DNA from: Romboutsia hominis
Lineage (GTDB): Bacteria > Bacillota > Clostridia > Peptostreptococcales > Peptostreptococcaceae
Assembly (NCBI RefSeq): GCF_900002575.1
Contig: NZ_LN650648.1
Span: 868,001 to 932,000, forward strand
Direction: 5' to 3'
DNA length: 64,000 bases
Part shown: piece after piece, positions 35,675-45,672 of the stretch
Numbering within the stretch: position 1 is the stretch's first letter
How the letters are laid out: every line of letters starts with the position of its first letter
Position numbers and translations under genes: made by a program
The notes under the pieces: generated by a model
Told to the model about the DNA's origin: nothing
The model's input: the letters and a program-made list of their open reading frames with translations, nothing else
Database searches by the model: none

Positions 35675-37498
35675 CTATTTATTAGCTTGTCTAGATTTGT
35701 TGTATTTTAATCTATCATGCTCATTTAAGAATTTCTTTCTAAGTCTTATAGCATCTGGAGTTATTTCAACTAACTCATCATCTTCTATAAATTCTAAAGC
35801 TTCTTCTAATGTGAATGTTCTAGCAGCTTGTAACTTAACTGCTTCATCAGTACCAGAAGCACGAACGTTAGTTAATTTCTTATTTTTACAAGGGTTAACA
35901 GTCATGTCATCTTTTCTAGAGTTCATACCTATTATCATACCTTCGTAAACTTCAACAGCAGGGTCAACAAACATTTGAGCTCTTTCGCTTAATGCATTAA
36001 GAGCATAAGCCATAGTAGTACCAGCTGTTTGAGCTATTAAAACTCCGTTAGTTCTTCCAGGTATTTCACCTTTATGTTCTTCATATCTCTCAAATGATCT
36101 AACTAAAGAACCTTCTCCACGAGTATCGTTTATGAATTCACTTCTGTATCCAAGTAATCCTCTTGTTGGAGCGATGAATGTTATTTTAACATAGTCACCT
36201 TCTATTTCCATAGCTTCCATCATTGCTTTTCTTAGGTTTAATTTATTTATTACAGTTCCTGAGTAAACTTCTGGACAGTTAACTATAACTCTTTCCATTG
36301 GCTCTAATAACTTACCATCTTCTTTTATAAATAAAACTTCTGGTTTAGAAACACCTATTTCGTATCCTTCACGTCTCATGTTTTCTAAAAGGATAGATAA
36401 GTGAAGCTCTCCACGTCCTGATACTCTGTATCCATCAGTTGTGTCTAATGGCTCAACTTTAAGACCAACATTAACTTCTAATTCTTTGTCTAATCTATCT
36501 TTTAAGTGTCTTGTAGTTACGAACTTACCACTTTTTCCGCAGAATGGAGAGTCATTAACTAAGAAGTTCATAGATAAAGTAGGTTCTTCTATGTGTATCA
36601 TTTCCATTGGAATTGGATTGTCACTATCACATATAGTTTCACCTATAGATATATCACTTATACCAGCTATAACAACTATATCTCCAGCATAAGCTTCATC
36701 TTTTTCAACTTGGTTTAATCCTTCATAAACTGTAAGCTTAGATATTCTTCCTTTAGCTACTGAACCATCAGCTTTACATATAGAAACTTGAGAACCATTT
36801 TTTATAGTTCCTTTGTAAACTCTACCGATTCCAAGTCTACCTACATAGTCATCATAAGCAAGTGCAGATATTTGTAATTGAAGAGGTTCTTCACTGTAAT
36901 CAGGGTATGCTTCAACATGTTCAACAACAGTTTCAAATAATGGAGCTAAGTTAGTACTTTCATCGTCCATTTCTTTCTTAGCTATACCTTGTTTAGCTAT
37001 ACCGTATATTATTGGGAATTCACATTGCTCATCAGTTGCGTTTAAGTCAACGAATAAGTCAAATACTTCATCAACAACTTCTTCAGCTCTTTGATCTTGC
37101 TTGTCTATCTTGTTTATGAAAAGTATTGGTCTAAGTCCAGCTTCTAAAGATTTTTGTAAAACGAATCTTGTTTGAGGCATTGGTCCTTCACTAGCATCAA
37201 CTAGTAATATAACTGTATCAACAGTCTTTATAACACGTTCAACTTCAGAAGAGAAGTCACTATGTCCTGGTGTATCTACTATATTTATCTTGTAGTCCTT
37301 ATAGTTTATAGAACAGTTTTTAGAATATATTGTTATACCTCTTTCTGCTTCAAGGTCATTACTATCCATTACACAGTCTTTAACTACTTCATTATCTCTA
37401 AATGTTCCAGATTGATGTAAGAAAGCATCAACTAAAGTTGACTTACCAGCATCAACGTGGGCTATAACCGCTATGTTTATTATTTTGTTTTTTGACAT
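35675..37498 (-). CDS. typA: Translational GTPase TypA/BipA
   Basis: A 607-residue ribosome-binding GTPase involved in ribosome assembly and stress adaptation. G1 is AHVDAGKST (most TypA have HVDHGKTT; the Ala-Gly form is EF-G-like), switch [11 protein letters not shown]4 NKID. The EF-G-like domains III and V and the TypA-specific C-terminal domain ([16 protein letters not shown]-type segment, [20 protein letters not shown]) are complete. AAAGGAGCA precedes the ATG. It is monocistronic. Confidence 0.97.
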   Translation of the reverse strand: MSKNKIINIAVIAHVDAGKSTLVDAFLHQSGTFRDNEVVKDCVMDSNDLEAERGITIYSKNCSINYKDYKINIVDTPGHSDFSSEVERVIKTVDTVILLVDASEGPMPQTRFVLQKSLEAGLRPILFINKIDKQDQRAEEVVDEVFDLFVDLNATDEQCEFPIIYGIAKQGIAKKEMDDESTNLAPLFETVVEHVEAYPDYSEEPLQLQISALAYDDYVGRLGIGRVYKGTIKNGSQVSICKADGSVAKGRISKLTVYEGLNQVEKDEAYAGDIVVIAGISDISIGETICDSDNPIPMEMIHIEEPTLSMNFLVNDSPFCGKSGKFVTTRHLKDRLDKELEVNVGLKVEPLDTTDGYRVSGRGELHLSILLENMRREGYEIGVSKPEVLFIKEDGKLLEPMERVIVNCPEVYSGTVINKLNLRKAMMEAMEIEGDYVKITFIAPTRGLLGYRSEFINDTRGEGSLVRSFERYEEHKGEIPGRTNGVLIAQTAGTTMAYALNALSERAQMFVDPAVEVYEGMIIGMNSRKDDMTVNPCKNKKLTNVRASGTDEAVKLQAARTFTLEEALEFIEDDELVEITPDAIRLRKKFLNEHDRLKYNKSRQANK

Positions 37499-37898
37499 TG
37501 AATATGCTCCTTTCGCATTAAAATAACTTATTTAGTATAGCACAGTATAACTGTGTATACAAGATACTAAAACTTAAAATAAAAGTATAACAATGAATAT
37601 ATTTTATGTAAAAAAAAATAATTTAAAGTTAATTTTAAAGATAAAAAATAAAAGTTAGTTTTTTTATCTAAGGGAAAATGTTTGTGGTAAAGGGTAGATA
37701 TGTATTAAAAATTTTGAATAGAATTTAGATTGCATTTTTTAGTTTAATGAAAATAACAATGAGGAAATCAATAAATACAAATAAAAAATATTAATTAAAT
37801 GAAAAAATCCTACCTATTTATATAGGTAGGATTTTAATGTCTAAAATATGTCTAAAAATTATTATAATATAAATTTAAAAATCTTAGTTAATATTAAA
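37499..37898. other. Intergenic, terminator only
   Basis: About 400 bases between two minus-strand genes. It holds the typA promoter region and the terminator at 37803-37835; no ORF with a ribosome site was found. Confidence 0.45.
37803..37835 (-). terminator. Terminator of the acetate transporter gene
   Basis: AAAATCCTACCTA / TAGGTAGGATTTT; on the minus strand it is followed by a T run. Confidence 0.85.
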
Positions 37899-38507
37899 TT
37901 ATTTTTTGAATATTCCAAATGGCTTACCAACAGGTAAAAATACTCTTCCAAAATGAGCATTCAGTACTGAAGCAGCAGAACCATAGAATGAGAATACTGC
38001 TATAAGCATTTCTGAGTATGCAGCAAATGTATGAGTTGCTTCTGACATTATACCGAATGAACTTAAAGTAAGCCCTATAAATAAGCAGTCTATAAGTACA
38101 AATATTATAAATAATACTTTATGTGTCTCCATTGCACCTATAGTCATATATAAAGTAAATATTAGGTAACCTAAGTATGCAAAACCTAATTGCTTAACAT
38201 CTATAGTAGAAGCTAAAGCTTGTCCAAATACTCCATTTTGAATTAACCATACTAATCCAACTGAGTACCAGAAAAATGCATATCCACCAAATGCAGTAGC
38301 TCCAAATGTATTGTTATGTTTAAAATCGTTTATACTTGCCATTAATTGGGCAGATGCTCCTAAAAATATTGCCCATGGGATAACAAAAGATACACCAGAA
38401 GTTAATCCTAACTTTTGAGATGATGCAACTAATGTTATCATTGCTAATCCAAAAAGCCCTAATGCTGAAGGATCAGCAGTTACAACTTTAACTTTAGTTT
38501 CGTTCAT
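37899..38507 (-). CDS. Acetate uptake transporter (GPR1/FUN34/YaaH, SatP family)
   Basis: A 202-residue membrane protein with six hydrophobic segments. The family signature near the N terminus reads DPSALGLFGLAMITL, matching the NPAPLGL motif of acetate/succinate channels, and FGGYAFFWYSVGLVW is the second conserved block. It likely carries acetate or other monocarboxylates with protons. The ORF opens at 38519, but the ATG at 38507 lies five bases after GGAGG. It is monocistronic. Confidence 0.9.
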   Translation of the reverse strand: MNETKVKVVTADPSALGLFGLAMITLVASSQKLGLTSGVSFVIPWAIFLGASAQLMASINDFKHNNTFGATAFGGYAFFWYSVGLVWLIQNGVFGQALASTIDVKQLGFAYLGYLIFTLYMTIGAMETHKVLFIIFVLIDCLFIGLTLSSFGIMSEATHTFAAYSEMLIAVFSFYGSAASVLNAHFGRVFLPVGKPFGIFKK

Positions 38508-38737
38508 GATTTCCTCCAAAAAAATTTATTTATAATTATATAAGTTCATCTTTGTATACAATATACTTTATTCATAACAAAGACTAAACTATAATAACAT
38601 CTTTATTGACAAAAACGCAAGAGAAAATTCAAAAAAATTCAAATTGAATAAAATTTATAAAAATATACAAATGTTTACTGTATATTTTTATAGGGTAATA
38701 ATAATTTAAAATAATTAATTAAATAAGGAGAATGAAA

Positions 38738-38929
38738 ATGATTAGAGTGTGTCCATATTGCTCAAACGTTGATGTTAATAAATTAAAAGAAATAGCTGGA
38801 GAAGAAAATGTAAGTACAGGATGTATAGGTGTTTGTAGAATGTATTCAAAAGAGGCTGTAGCTAAGATTGATGGAAATCTTGTTATAAAGCAAACAGAAA
38901 AAGAGCTATTTGATATGATAAAAAAATAA
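38738..38929 (+). CDS. Small CxxC protein, DUF1450/YuzB-like
   Basis: A 63-residue protein with CPYC near the N terminus and a second pair in GCIGVCRMYSKEAVAKIDGNLV. The spacing and the conserved end (a strand followed by a short helix) recall DUF1450/YuzB and thioredoxin-like iron-sulfur proteins, of unknown function. An ATG at 38732 is only one base from the AAGGAG, so the ATG at 38738 is preferred. It is monocistronic. Confidence 0.65.
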   Translation: MIRVCPYCSNVDVNKLKEIAGEENVSTGCIGVCRMYSKEAVAKIDGNLVIKQTEKELFDMIKK

Positions 38930-38960
38930 AAAAATACCATGATTAATCATGGTATTTTTT
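38930..38960 (+). terminator. Intrinsic terminator
   Basis: AAATACCATGATTAATCATGGTATTTTTT palindrome. Confidence 0.88.
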
Positions 38961-39257
38961 ATGCTTAAGGAAATTATGATACTTTAAAAACTGTGTATAA
39001 TTATTGTAGTCAAGTAATACCAATAAGTTTAGTTGATCGAAAAAAAGATATTTTGAGCAACTGATGAAGTCATTGGCGACACGAAGTGTTTCTCTGACAC
39101 GTCGCTTAGGCGAAGTAAATTTTTTATCATATATAAAAGGAAAGGGATATATATAAATTAATTAATATATATAATTCAGAAAATCGATAAAAAAATCTAT
39201 CTATAAATATACAATATAAATTAAAACAAAAACATGGGAAATATTAGTGTGGGTAAT
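38961..39257. other. Intergenic region with a repeated element
   Basis: Apart from the repeat at 39053-39126, no gene or regulatory element is seen in this stretch. Confidence 0.4.
39053..39126 (-). repeat. Intergenic repeat element, copy 2
   Basis: Minus-strand ends TTTACTTCGCCTAAGCGAC and GTTGCTCAAAA match the ends of the element at 1191-1312. The middle folds as GCGAC-GTGT / ACAC-GTCGC. This copy stands away from any intact gene. Confidence 0.5.
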
Positions 39258-39513
39258 ATGAACAAAGAAGGCAAAAACAGTTCTTGGAATTACATTTATC
39301 TCGTCACTTATGTTGGTAGGATGTAGCTCCACTAAAACTTCAAATGTTGATCAATTTGTAGTACTACAAAATTAAAATGCAAGAATGAATATAAATCTAT
39401 CAATAGATAATATATATTTTAAGATATCAAAAGGATTTAATACGATAGTAAACTTATACGAAAGTAGTGAAGTAGATAGAGTTGGTGGTCCAAAAATTAG
39501 AAACTGTATATAA
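39258..39513 (+). pseudogene. Degenerate lipoprotein
   Basis: One frame reads KTVLGITFISSLMLVGCSST, a clear lipoprotein signal peptide with lipobox LVGC, but it connects to the ATG at 39258 only through a one-base insertion. It stops after 33 residues, then continues in the same frame (NARMNINLSIDNIYF ... GGPKIRNC) to 39513. The frameshift plus internal stop make it a pseudogene. A terminator follows. Confidence 0.62.
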
Positions 39514-39517
39514 TTAT

Positions 39518-39550
39518 AAAATTCCCCTTTATTTTTTAAAGGGGAATTTT
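39518..39550. terminator. Bidirectional terminator
   Basis: AAAATTCCCCTTT / AAAGGGGAATTTT with a seven-base loop; ends the dead lipoprotein and the convergent phosphoesterase. Confidence 0.88.
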
Positions 39551-39564
39551 ATATAAAAATATAT

Positions 39565-40089
39565 TTATTTGAGAATATATTCTTTGTGAAGTATCCAATT
39601 ATTATCTATCCACTTATATATTGAAATATTATCAAAACTGCAATAGAAATCACAAGGGATATTATTTACATAATCCCACAGTTCATTAAACTTACTTCTT
39701 ATTTTTTTAGAACTTATTGTAACATGGAATATTTTATCCTTACCATCATGGCTATCAAAGTTTATATAATTTATAGAGGAAAGTTCATCTATAAGTTTAT
39801 CATGAACAAATTTAGCATCATTACTCATAAAAACTTTCATATATATAACTCGATCATCAAAATGATCATATCCATGTATTTCATAAGGTGTAGCATCATT
39901 AGAATTAGAAAATATATTTAATGTTTTTTCTAATTGCGAAATATCATCACTTTCAAAAGGGGATTTTATAGTAAAGTGAGCAGGCAGTTTAGAAGATTTA
40001 ACACCAAACTTATCAAAGACATCCTTTCTTAAAGTGTTATTAAATTTGCCTGCATCTTTTTTTAAAACACTAACTATTACATATCTCAA
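39565..40089 (-). CDS. 2'-5' RNA ligase / 2H phosphoesterase superfamily protein
   Basis: A 174-residue protein with the two His-x-Thr motifs that define 2H phosphoesterases: HFTIKSPF (near residue 36) and HVTISSK (near 136). The family opens cyclic phosphates or ligates 2'-5' RNA bonds in vitro; the cellular role is unknown. The ORF opens further upstream, but TTG at 40089 lies seven bases after GGAGG and gives the family-like start RYVIVSVL. It is monocistronic. Confidence 0.83.
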   Translation of the reverse strand: MRYVIVSVLKKDAGKFNNTLRKDVFDKFGVKSSKLPAHFTIKSPFESDDISQLEKTLNIFSNSNDATPYEIHGYDHFDDRVIYMKVFMSNDAKFVHDKLIDELSSINYINFDSHDGKDKIFHVTISSKKIRSKFNELWDYVNNIPCDFYCSFDNISIYKWIDNNWILHKEYILK

Positions 40090-40314
40090 ATGTTTACCTC
40101 CAAGTATATTTATACTAATTTTTAACAAATATTTCATAAAGAATTCATATAAATATTATAAAATGAAATATAACATATATTTATATATTAAGTTAAAAGG
40201 TTACAGTATTTATACCAATTATAGTATAGACACATGTTATATATAAATATACAATATATTATAAGGTTATGATTATCAATGTATAATCACAATAATAAAA
40301 GGATGGGATGAAAA

Positions 40315-40986
40315 ATGAGCTTTTTTAAAAGACTAAAAAATATAGTGGATGCAAAGGCTAACAAAGCGTTAGATAAGCATGAAAATCCAATTGAAATGTT
40401 AGAACTATCTATAACTAAAAAAGAAAAGTTATTACAAGATGCTAAAAAACAATGTGCAAACTTTATAGCATCAGTAGATGGAATTAGAAATGAGAAAAAA
40501 GATATACAAGAAAAAATAGATAAATATGAAGAAGCCACTAAAGTTGCTATACAAAAGGAAGACAATGAAAAAGCGCAAAACTTTGTAAAACAAAAATTAG
40601 AACTTCAAGGAAAATTAACTCAAACAGAAGCTAGAATAAAAGAACAAGATGAAAAAATACAACTTGTAAAAAATAAAATATCAGACTTAGAAATAGAAAT
40701 ATCTAAAATGAAATCTAAAAAGCAAGAATTAGCTACAAGACTTGATGTTGCTGAAATAAATAATGATATAAATGAGACATTAGCTGGTTTAAATGATGAT
40801 CATGGTATAAACTTAGATGAACTGGAAAAGAAAGTTGTTCAAAAGGAAAGCTATGGTAAAGCATTAGAAGATTTAAAACCTAAAGACGAAGATGAACTTT
40901 TAGATGAATATATAAGTAGTTCTCCATCAGTTGATGATGAAGTAGCTAAAGAATTAGAAAGAATAAAAGAACAAATGAAAAAATAA
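40315..40986 (+). CDS. pspA: Phage shock protein A (PspA/IM30 family)
   Basis: A 223-residue, almost entirely helical coiled-coil protein. The N-terminal amphipathic helix MSFFKRLKNIVDAKANKAL contacts membrane, then ENPIEMLELSI and long heptad-rich helices follow, as in PspA, LiaH and IM30. These ESCRT-III-like proteins assemble on damaged membranes and limit proton leakage. GGGATG precedes the ATG. Two unknown genes follow that may form a module with it, though a terminator lies in between. Confidence 0.92.
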   Translation: MSFFKRLKNIVDAKANKALDKHENPIEMLELSITKKEKLLQDAKKQCANFIASVDGIRNEKKDIQEKIDKYEEATKVAIQKEDNEKAQNFVKQKLELQGKLTQTEARIKEQDEKIQLVKNKISDLEIEISKMKSKKQELATRLDVAEINNDINETLAGLNDDHGINLDELEKKVVQKESYGKALEDLKPKDEDELLDEYISSSPSVDDEVAKELERIKEQMKK

Positions 40987-41025
40987 GTAGATTATATTAA
41001 TCTATTTAAATATTTGTAGATGAAT

Positions 41026-41083
41026 GCTTCGTTTAAATACCAAATCATAAAAGTTGGTTATATAGACGAAGCAAATTTTTTTT
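41026..41083 (+). terminator. Terminator after pspA
   Basis: GCTTCGT / ACGAAGC outer stem with an inner ACCAA/TTGGT pairing, followed by eight T. It may be leaky, allowing read-through to 41111. Confidence 0.75.
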
Positions 41084-41110
41084 ATTAGTTAATGTAAGGG
41101 GTGCAAAGTT

Positions 41111-41785
41111 ATGGCAAATGAAATAATACAAAGCGAAAAAGACAAATATAAAAAGATTTACTCAGATATAATGTTTTCTTATGATGACTTAAGACAAATG
41201 TTAGATGAAAATGAATTAAATAAAAGAACATTTATAAATAAAGTTGAAACATTAAAAGATTATATGGACTTTTTAGATAGATTAGAAAGTGAAAGTAAAA
41301 AAGATAAAGGCTTTTTTAAAAAATTATTCAGTAAAAGTGATGATATAGAATCAAAAATTAATAATTATTTAACTATAGATAAAAAAAGGGATATAGATAA
41401 ACTACAAAAGTGTAGCAAATGTAAGTGTATAAATTGTGCATCAAATTGCATGGTTAATTCTTGTTTAAATTGTAGAGAAGAAGAATATGTATATGGATGT
41501 GATAAAAAAACTGATGCATTTACTAAAACAAAGGAAACTGTGACTTTATACGATGGTAATAAAGAAATAATATTTAATGTAGCAGGATACTTAATAGAAA
41601 AAAGTGATAGCAATATATTTAGATATGTATATTTAATTGATTCAAAAGACTATGATAATCAACATTTATTAAGATACTCTAAATTTAAAGGGGAAGAAAA
41701 TTATGATTCTGTAATAGTTGATGATAGTCAAGATGAACTTATAAGACTTAATAATAAATTTATAGAACTAGGGCTTACAGTATAG
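41111..41785 (+). CDS. Cys-rich protein of unknown function (pspA neighbour)
   Basis: A 224-residue soluble protein. The helical N-terminal half ends in a Lys-rich linker; residues about 98-140 form a dense cysteine cluster (CSKCKCINC ... CLNCREEEYVYGC), likely one or two zinc sites. The C-terminal part is strand-rich (TVTLYDGNKEIIFNVAGYLIE, YVYLIDSKDY). No family recognised. AAGGGGTGC precedes the ATG. Its stop overlaps the next start (TAGTG), so the two are translationally coupled. Confidence 0.62.
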   Translation: MANEIIQSEKDKYKKIYSDIMFSYDDLRQMLDENELNKRTFINKVETLKDYMDFLDRLESESKKDKGFFKKLFSKSDDIESKINNYLTIDKKRDIDKLQKCSKCKCINCASNCMVNSCLNCREEEYVYGCDKKTDAFTKTKETVTLYDGNKEIIFNVAGYLIEKSDSNIFRYVYLIDSKDYDNQHLLRYSKFKGEENYDSVIVDDSQDELIRLNNKFIELGLTV

Positions 41786-42423
41786 TGAAGAAAAATAAGT
41801 TAAGATTATTTCCCCTATTATTAGTAGCTTTATTTACGTTTTTAGTTACATTTAATTCACTCTCAATGATAAAATCAGAGGCCTATGGGAAAGATTTAGG
41901 TGAAGTAGCTTACTCAAGAAGTAGGAGCTCTTTTCATTCAAGTAGTTCTAGTAAAAGTTACTCTAAGCCAAAGAGTATAAAGCCAAGTTCTGGTAGTTTT
42001 TCTAGTAAACCAAGTAGTAGCTTAAAGAGCAGTAAAAGTAGCAAACCACAAAGTACTATAAAGCCAGATTCAGGAGGCTTTACGACTAAGCCAAGTGATA
42101 ACAGCAATATAGACAGTAAAACAGATAGCAAATCAAATAGCACTATAAAACCAGACTCAGGAAGTTTTTCTACAAAGCCTAAAAATGAAAGTAATGAAAA
42201 TAATTCTAATACCAATAAAAAATATTATGACTATGATGAGCCTAAATCAAGTAGGCCTATATTTGGAGGAGGATATTATAGCGGAGGATTTAGTCCTTTT
42301 GGAAGAATGTTTTATAGTTTTTCAATGAGTTCGTGGATAGTAAAGCTAGTAGTTATATTAACTATAGTAGTAGTGTTATATATAGCAATAGATTTTATAA
42401 AAAATAGAAGAGACGGAGATTAA
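41785..42423 (+). CDS. Ser/Lys-rich membrane protein (pspA neighbour)
   Basis: A 212-residue protein. N-terminal membrane segment or signal (LRLFPLLLVALFTFLVTF), then about 110 residues of low-complexity Ser/Lys/Pro sequence with three copies of IKP-x-SG-x-F-x-x-KP, a glycine-rich GGGYYSGGF stretch and a C-terminal membrane helix (WIVKLVVILTIVVVLYIAIDF) with a basic end. The start is GTG overlapping the previous stop. It looks like an envelope protein with an exposed flexible loop; the role is unknown, perhaps envelope stress together with PspA. Confidence 0.62.
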   Translation: MKKNKLRLFPLLLVALFTFLVTFNSLSMIKSEAYGKDLGEVAYSRSRSSFHSSSSSKSYSKPKSIKPSSGSFSSKPSSSLKSSKSSKPQSTIKPDSGGFTTKPSDNSNIDSKTDSKSNSTIKPDSGSFSTKPKNESNENNSNTNKKYYDYDEPKSSRPIFGGGYYSGGFSPFGRMFYSFSMSSWIVKLVVILTIVVVLYIAIDFIKNRRDGD

Positions 42424-42440
42424 TATTAGTAAAGAAAAAA

Positions 42441-42483
42441 CAACCTATGGTAGATAATAAGTCTATACATAGGTTATTTTTTT
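42441..42483 (+). terminator. Intrinsic terminator
   Basis: AACCTATG / CATAGGTT with an 18-base loop containing a weak inner pairing, followed by ATTTTTTTT. Confidence 0.75.
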
Positions 42484-42643
42484 ACAGATAAGGATTTTTT
42501 AGTATAAAAGTATTGATAAAAAATAGGTTATAAAATGGATATTTTAAGTATAAGAGGAAATTATTATGATATTAGGAAAGTATATTTTTTATTTGTTAAG
42601 TGATAACACTTAAAAATTTATAGACTTATAAAAATGTTTTAAT

Positions 42644-42660
42644 ATACCTATACAGGGTAT
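42644..42660 (+). promoter_or_regulatory. Possible CsoR-type copper operator
   Basis: ATACCTATACAGGGTAT, a pseudo-palindrome with ATACC and GGGTAT ends, 39 bases before copA. It resembles Cu(I)-responsive CsoR operators (TACC-C...GGGGTA). No csoR gene is in the window. Confidence 0.5.
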
Positions 42661-42698
42661 ATAAAAAATATAATTAAAAAATAAAGGAGCCAAATGAC

Positions 42699-45194
42699 AT
42701 GGGTAATATAATTACAAAAACGTATAAAGTCACAGGAATGACTTGTGCAGCATGTGCAAAAGCTGTTGAAAGAGCCGTCAAAAAGCTAGATGGAGTACAA
42801 AGTCAGAGTATAAACATGGTGACAGAAAAGTTAGAAATAGTATACGATGATAGTAAAGTTGGTTTTGAAGACTTTAAAAAAGCTATACAAAAATCAGGAT
42901 ATGATATATTAGAAGATACAACATATAAAAAGGTTGATTTAAAAATTGGTGGAATGACATGTGCAGCATGTGCAAAAGCTGTTGAAAGAGCTACTAAGAA
43001 ATTAGATGGAGTAGAAAGTTCAAGTGTGAATATAGCTACAGAAATAGCATCAATAAGTTATGATCCAAGCAAGATTAAATTATCTAAATTAGAAGAAGCT
43101 ATTAAAAAGTCAGGATATGAAGTATTAGAGAATAATAAAGATAAAAATCAAATAGATGAAGATAAATTAAGAAAAGAAAAAGAAATGAAAACTTTATTTA
43201 CTAAGTTTATAATAGCTGTAGGATTCTCTATACCACTATTTTATATAGCGATGGGACCTATGATAACAAAACCCTTTGGTCCATTACCAGTACCAAGCAT
43301 AATAAATCCTAATACAAACCCTTTAAATTATGCACTAATTCAAATGTTACTTGTTATACCTGTAATGGGAGCTGGGTATAAATTCTATGTAAATGGATTT
43401 AAAGCATTACTAACAAAAAGTCCTAATATGGATTCTCTAGTTGCAATAGGTACATCAGCAGCATTTTTATATAGTGTATATACAACATTTAAAATAGCAA
43501 ATTATAATGGACAAATGCCTCACGGACATCATCAGTTATACTATGAAAGTGCAGGAATAATAATTGCTTTAATATTACTTGGGAAATATTTAGAATCAAG
43601 ATCAAAAGGAAAAACTAGTGAAGCAATAAAAAAACTTATGGGACTTCAACCAAAAACTGCACTTATATTAAAAGGTGATAAAGAAATTGAAGTACCAATA
43701 GATGAAGTTGAAGTTGGAGATATAATAATAGTAAAACCAGGTAGCAAGATACCAGTAGATGGTGTTGTAGTAGATGGTACTACATCAGTAGATGAATCAA
43801 TGCTTACAGGGGAAAGTATACCTGTTGAAAAAAATATTGGTGATAAGGTAACTGGAGCTAGTATAAATAAGCATGGAAGTATAAAATTTAAAGCAGAAAA
43901 AGTAGGTAGTGATACAGCTTTATCTCAAATTATAAAATTAGTGGAAGATGCACAAGGCAAAAAAGCACCTATTGCAAAACTTGCAGATACTGTATCAGGA
44001 TATTTTGTACCAGTTGTTATAATAATAGCTATAGTGTCAGCAGCAGCTTGGGCTTTATTTGGAAATAAAGATTTAGAGTTTGTCTTAACAATATTTATAT
44101 CTGTATTAGTTATAGCCTGTCCATGTGCATTAGGACTTGCAACACCAACAGCTATAATGGTTGGTACAGGAAAAGGGGCAGAAAATGGAATACTTATAAA
44201 AGGTGGAGAAGCTTTAGAACTTGCACATAAAGTAGATACTGTAATATTTGATAAAACAGGAACTATAACTGAAGGTAAGCCAAAAGTAACAGATGTTATA
44301 GTAAGTGATGATATAGATGAAAAATATATAATACAAATAGCAGCAAGTGCAGAAAAAACATCAGAACATCCATTAGGGGAAGCTATAGTTAAGTATGGTG
44401 AAGAAATAGGAATAAAATTTGTAGAAGTTAAAAACTTTAAAGCTATACCAGGACATGGTATAGAAGTAAACATAGATAATAAAAATATATTACTTGGTAA
44501 TAAAAGATTAATGGAAAGTAGAGATATAAGTCTAGAATCTCTACATAAAAAATCTGATAGGTTAGCACAAGAAGGAAAAACACCTATGTATATAGCTATA
44601 GAAAATAATATAGCTGGAATAATAGCAGTTGCCGATACTGTTAAAGAAAATAGTAAAAAAGCAGTAGACAAATTACATGAAATGGGAATAAAAGTAGCTA
44701 TGGTAACAGGAGATAATAAAAAGACTGCCAATGCTATAGCTAGAGAGGTTGGAATAGATATAGTAGTATCAGAAGTATTACCTCAAGATAAATCAAATGT
44801 AGTTAAAAATCTTCAAAATGAAGGTAAGTTTGTTGCTATGGTTGGAGATGGTATAAATGATGCACCAGCACTAGCACAAGCTAACGTAGGTATAGCTATA
44901 GGAAATGGAACAGATGTGGCTATGGAATCTGCAGATATTGTTTTAATGAAAAGTGATTTAATTGATGTATGTAATGCAATAAAACTAAGTAATGAGACAA
45001 TTAAGAATATAAAAGAAAACTTATTCTGGGCATTTGGATACAATACAATAGGAATACCAATAGCAGCAGGGCTACTTTATATATTCGGAGGACCGCTACT
45101 AAATCCAATGTTTGCAGCAGCAGCTATGAGTTTAAGTTCAGTATCAGTAGTAAGTAATGCACTTAGACTAAAAAACTTTAAAACATACAAATAA
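42699..45194 (+). CDS. copA: Copper-translocating P1B-type ATPase
   Basis: An 831-residue Cu+ export pump. Two N-terminal heavy-metal domains each with [14 protein letters not shown] (metal CxxC), eight membrane segments, the transmembrane CPC motif in [13 protein letters not shown], phosphorylation site DKTGT, HP motif SEHPLGEA and hinge [10 protein letters not shown]. The length and order are complete. GGAGCC precedes the ATG. It is monocistronic, with a copper-type operator upstream and a terminator downstream. Confidence 0.97.
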   Translation: MGNIITKTYKVTGMTCAACAKAVERAVKKLDGVQSQSINMVTEKLEIVYDDSKVGFEDFKKAIQKSGYDILEDTTYKKVDLKIGGMTCAACAKAVERATKKLDGVESSSVNIATEIASISYDPSKIKLSKLEEAIKKSGYEVLENNKDKNQIDEDKLRKEKEMKTLFTKFIIAVGFSIPLFYIAMGPMITKPFGPLPVPSIINPNTNPLNYALIQMLLVIPVMGAGYKFYVNGFKALLTKSPNMDSLVAIGTSAAFLYSVYTTFKIANYNGQMPHGHHQLYYESAGIIIALILLGKYLESRSKGKTSEAIKKLMGLQPKTALILKGDKEIEVPIDEVEVGDIIIVKPGSKIPVDGVVVDGTTSVDESMLTGESIPVEKNIGDKVTGASINKHGSIKFKAEKVGSDTALSQIIKLVEDAQGKKAPIAKLADTVSGYFVPVVIIIAIVSAAAWALFGNKDLEFVLTIFISVLVIACPCALGLATPTAIMVGTGKGAENGILIKGGEALELAHKVDTVIFDKTGTITEGKPKVTDVIVSDDIDEKYIIQIAASAEKTSEHPLGEAIVKYGEEIGIKFVEVKNFKAIPGHGIEVNIDNKNILLGNKRLMESRDISLESLHKKSDRLAQEGKTPMYIAIENNIAGIIAVADTVKENSKKAVDKLHEMGIKVAMVTGDNKKTANAIAREVGIDIVVSEVLPQDKSNVVKNLQNEGKFVAMVGDGINDAPALAQANVGIAIGNGTDVAMESADIVLMKSDLIDVCNAIKLSNETIKNIKENLFWAFGYNTIGIPIAAGLLYIFGGPLLNPMFAAAAMSLSSVSVVSNALRLKNFKTYK

Positions 45195-45195
45195 T

Positions 45196-45225
45196 AAAAA
45201 AGAGTTACCTTAAGCAACTCTTTTT
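45196..45225 (+). terminator. Terminator of copA
   Basis: AAAAAGAGTT / AACTCTTTTT with a nine-base loop. Confidence 0.85.
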
Positions 45226-45366
45226 AGTTTATAAAAAATTAATTTAAAATAGTGTAAAATGATGAAAATAAAGTTTGTAAATTAGGCAAGCTATTATTTG
45301 GTATTAGTAAATCAAAACAAGATGAACTTTAAAGAGTTAATAGTATAAAATATATAAGTAAAGAAA

Positions 45367-45390
45367 TAATATTATTAATTAATAATATTA
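45367..45390 (+). promoter_or_regulatory. 24-bp perfect palindrome in the cold-shock gene leader
   Basis: TAATATTATTAA and its complement, all A/T, ending directly before the AAGGAG of the csp gene. In RNA it would form a weak hairpin next to the ribosome site, a possible temperature-sensitive element. Confidence 0.4.
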
Positions 45391-45404
45391 AAGGAGTAGA
45401 CAAA

Positions 45405-45614
45405 ATGGCAAAGTTCAACGGTGTAGTAAAGTGGTTTAATAGTGTAAAAGGATATGGTTTTATAACTTGTGATACTGGTGAAGACGTATTTGTTCACTTT
45501 ACAAATATAAAAGAAGAAAATGATGAAAAGAATTTACATGAAGGTGAAGAAGTTAGCTTTGATATGGTAGAGGCTCCAAAAGGAATGTCAGCTATAAATG
45601 TACACAAATTATAA
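45405..45614 (+). CDS. Cold-shock protein (CspA family)
   Basis: A 69-residue single cold-shock domain that binds single-stranded RNA/DNA and acts as an RNA chaperone. The RNP1 motif KGYGFI and RNP2 motif VFVHF are intact, as is the initial NGVVKWFN strand. AAGGAG precedes the ATG. It is monocistronic, with a long AT-rich leader as usual for csp genes. Confidence 0.95.
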   Translation: MAKFNGVVKWFNSVKGYGFITCDTGEDVFVHFTNIKEENDEKNLHEGEEVSFDMVEAPKGMSAINVHKL

Positions 45615-45650
45615 AAATAAGGAACTATCAATTGATAGTTCCTTATTTTT
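45614..45650 (+). terminator. Terminator of the cold-shock gene
   Basis: AAATAAGGAACTATC / GATAGTTCCTTATTT with a short loop. Confidence 0.88.
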
Positions 45651-45672
45651 AATTACGGAAAAAATTATATAC

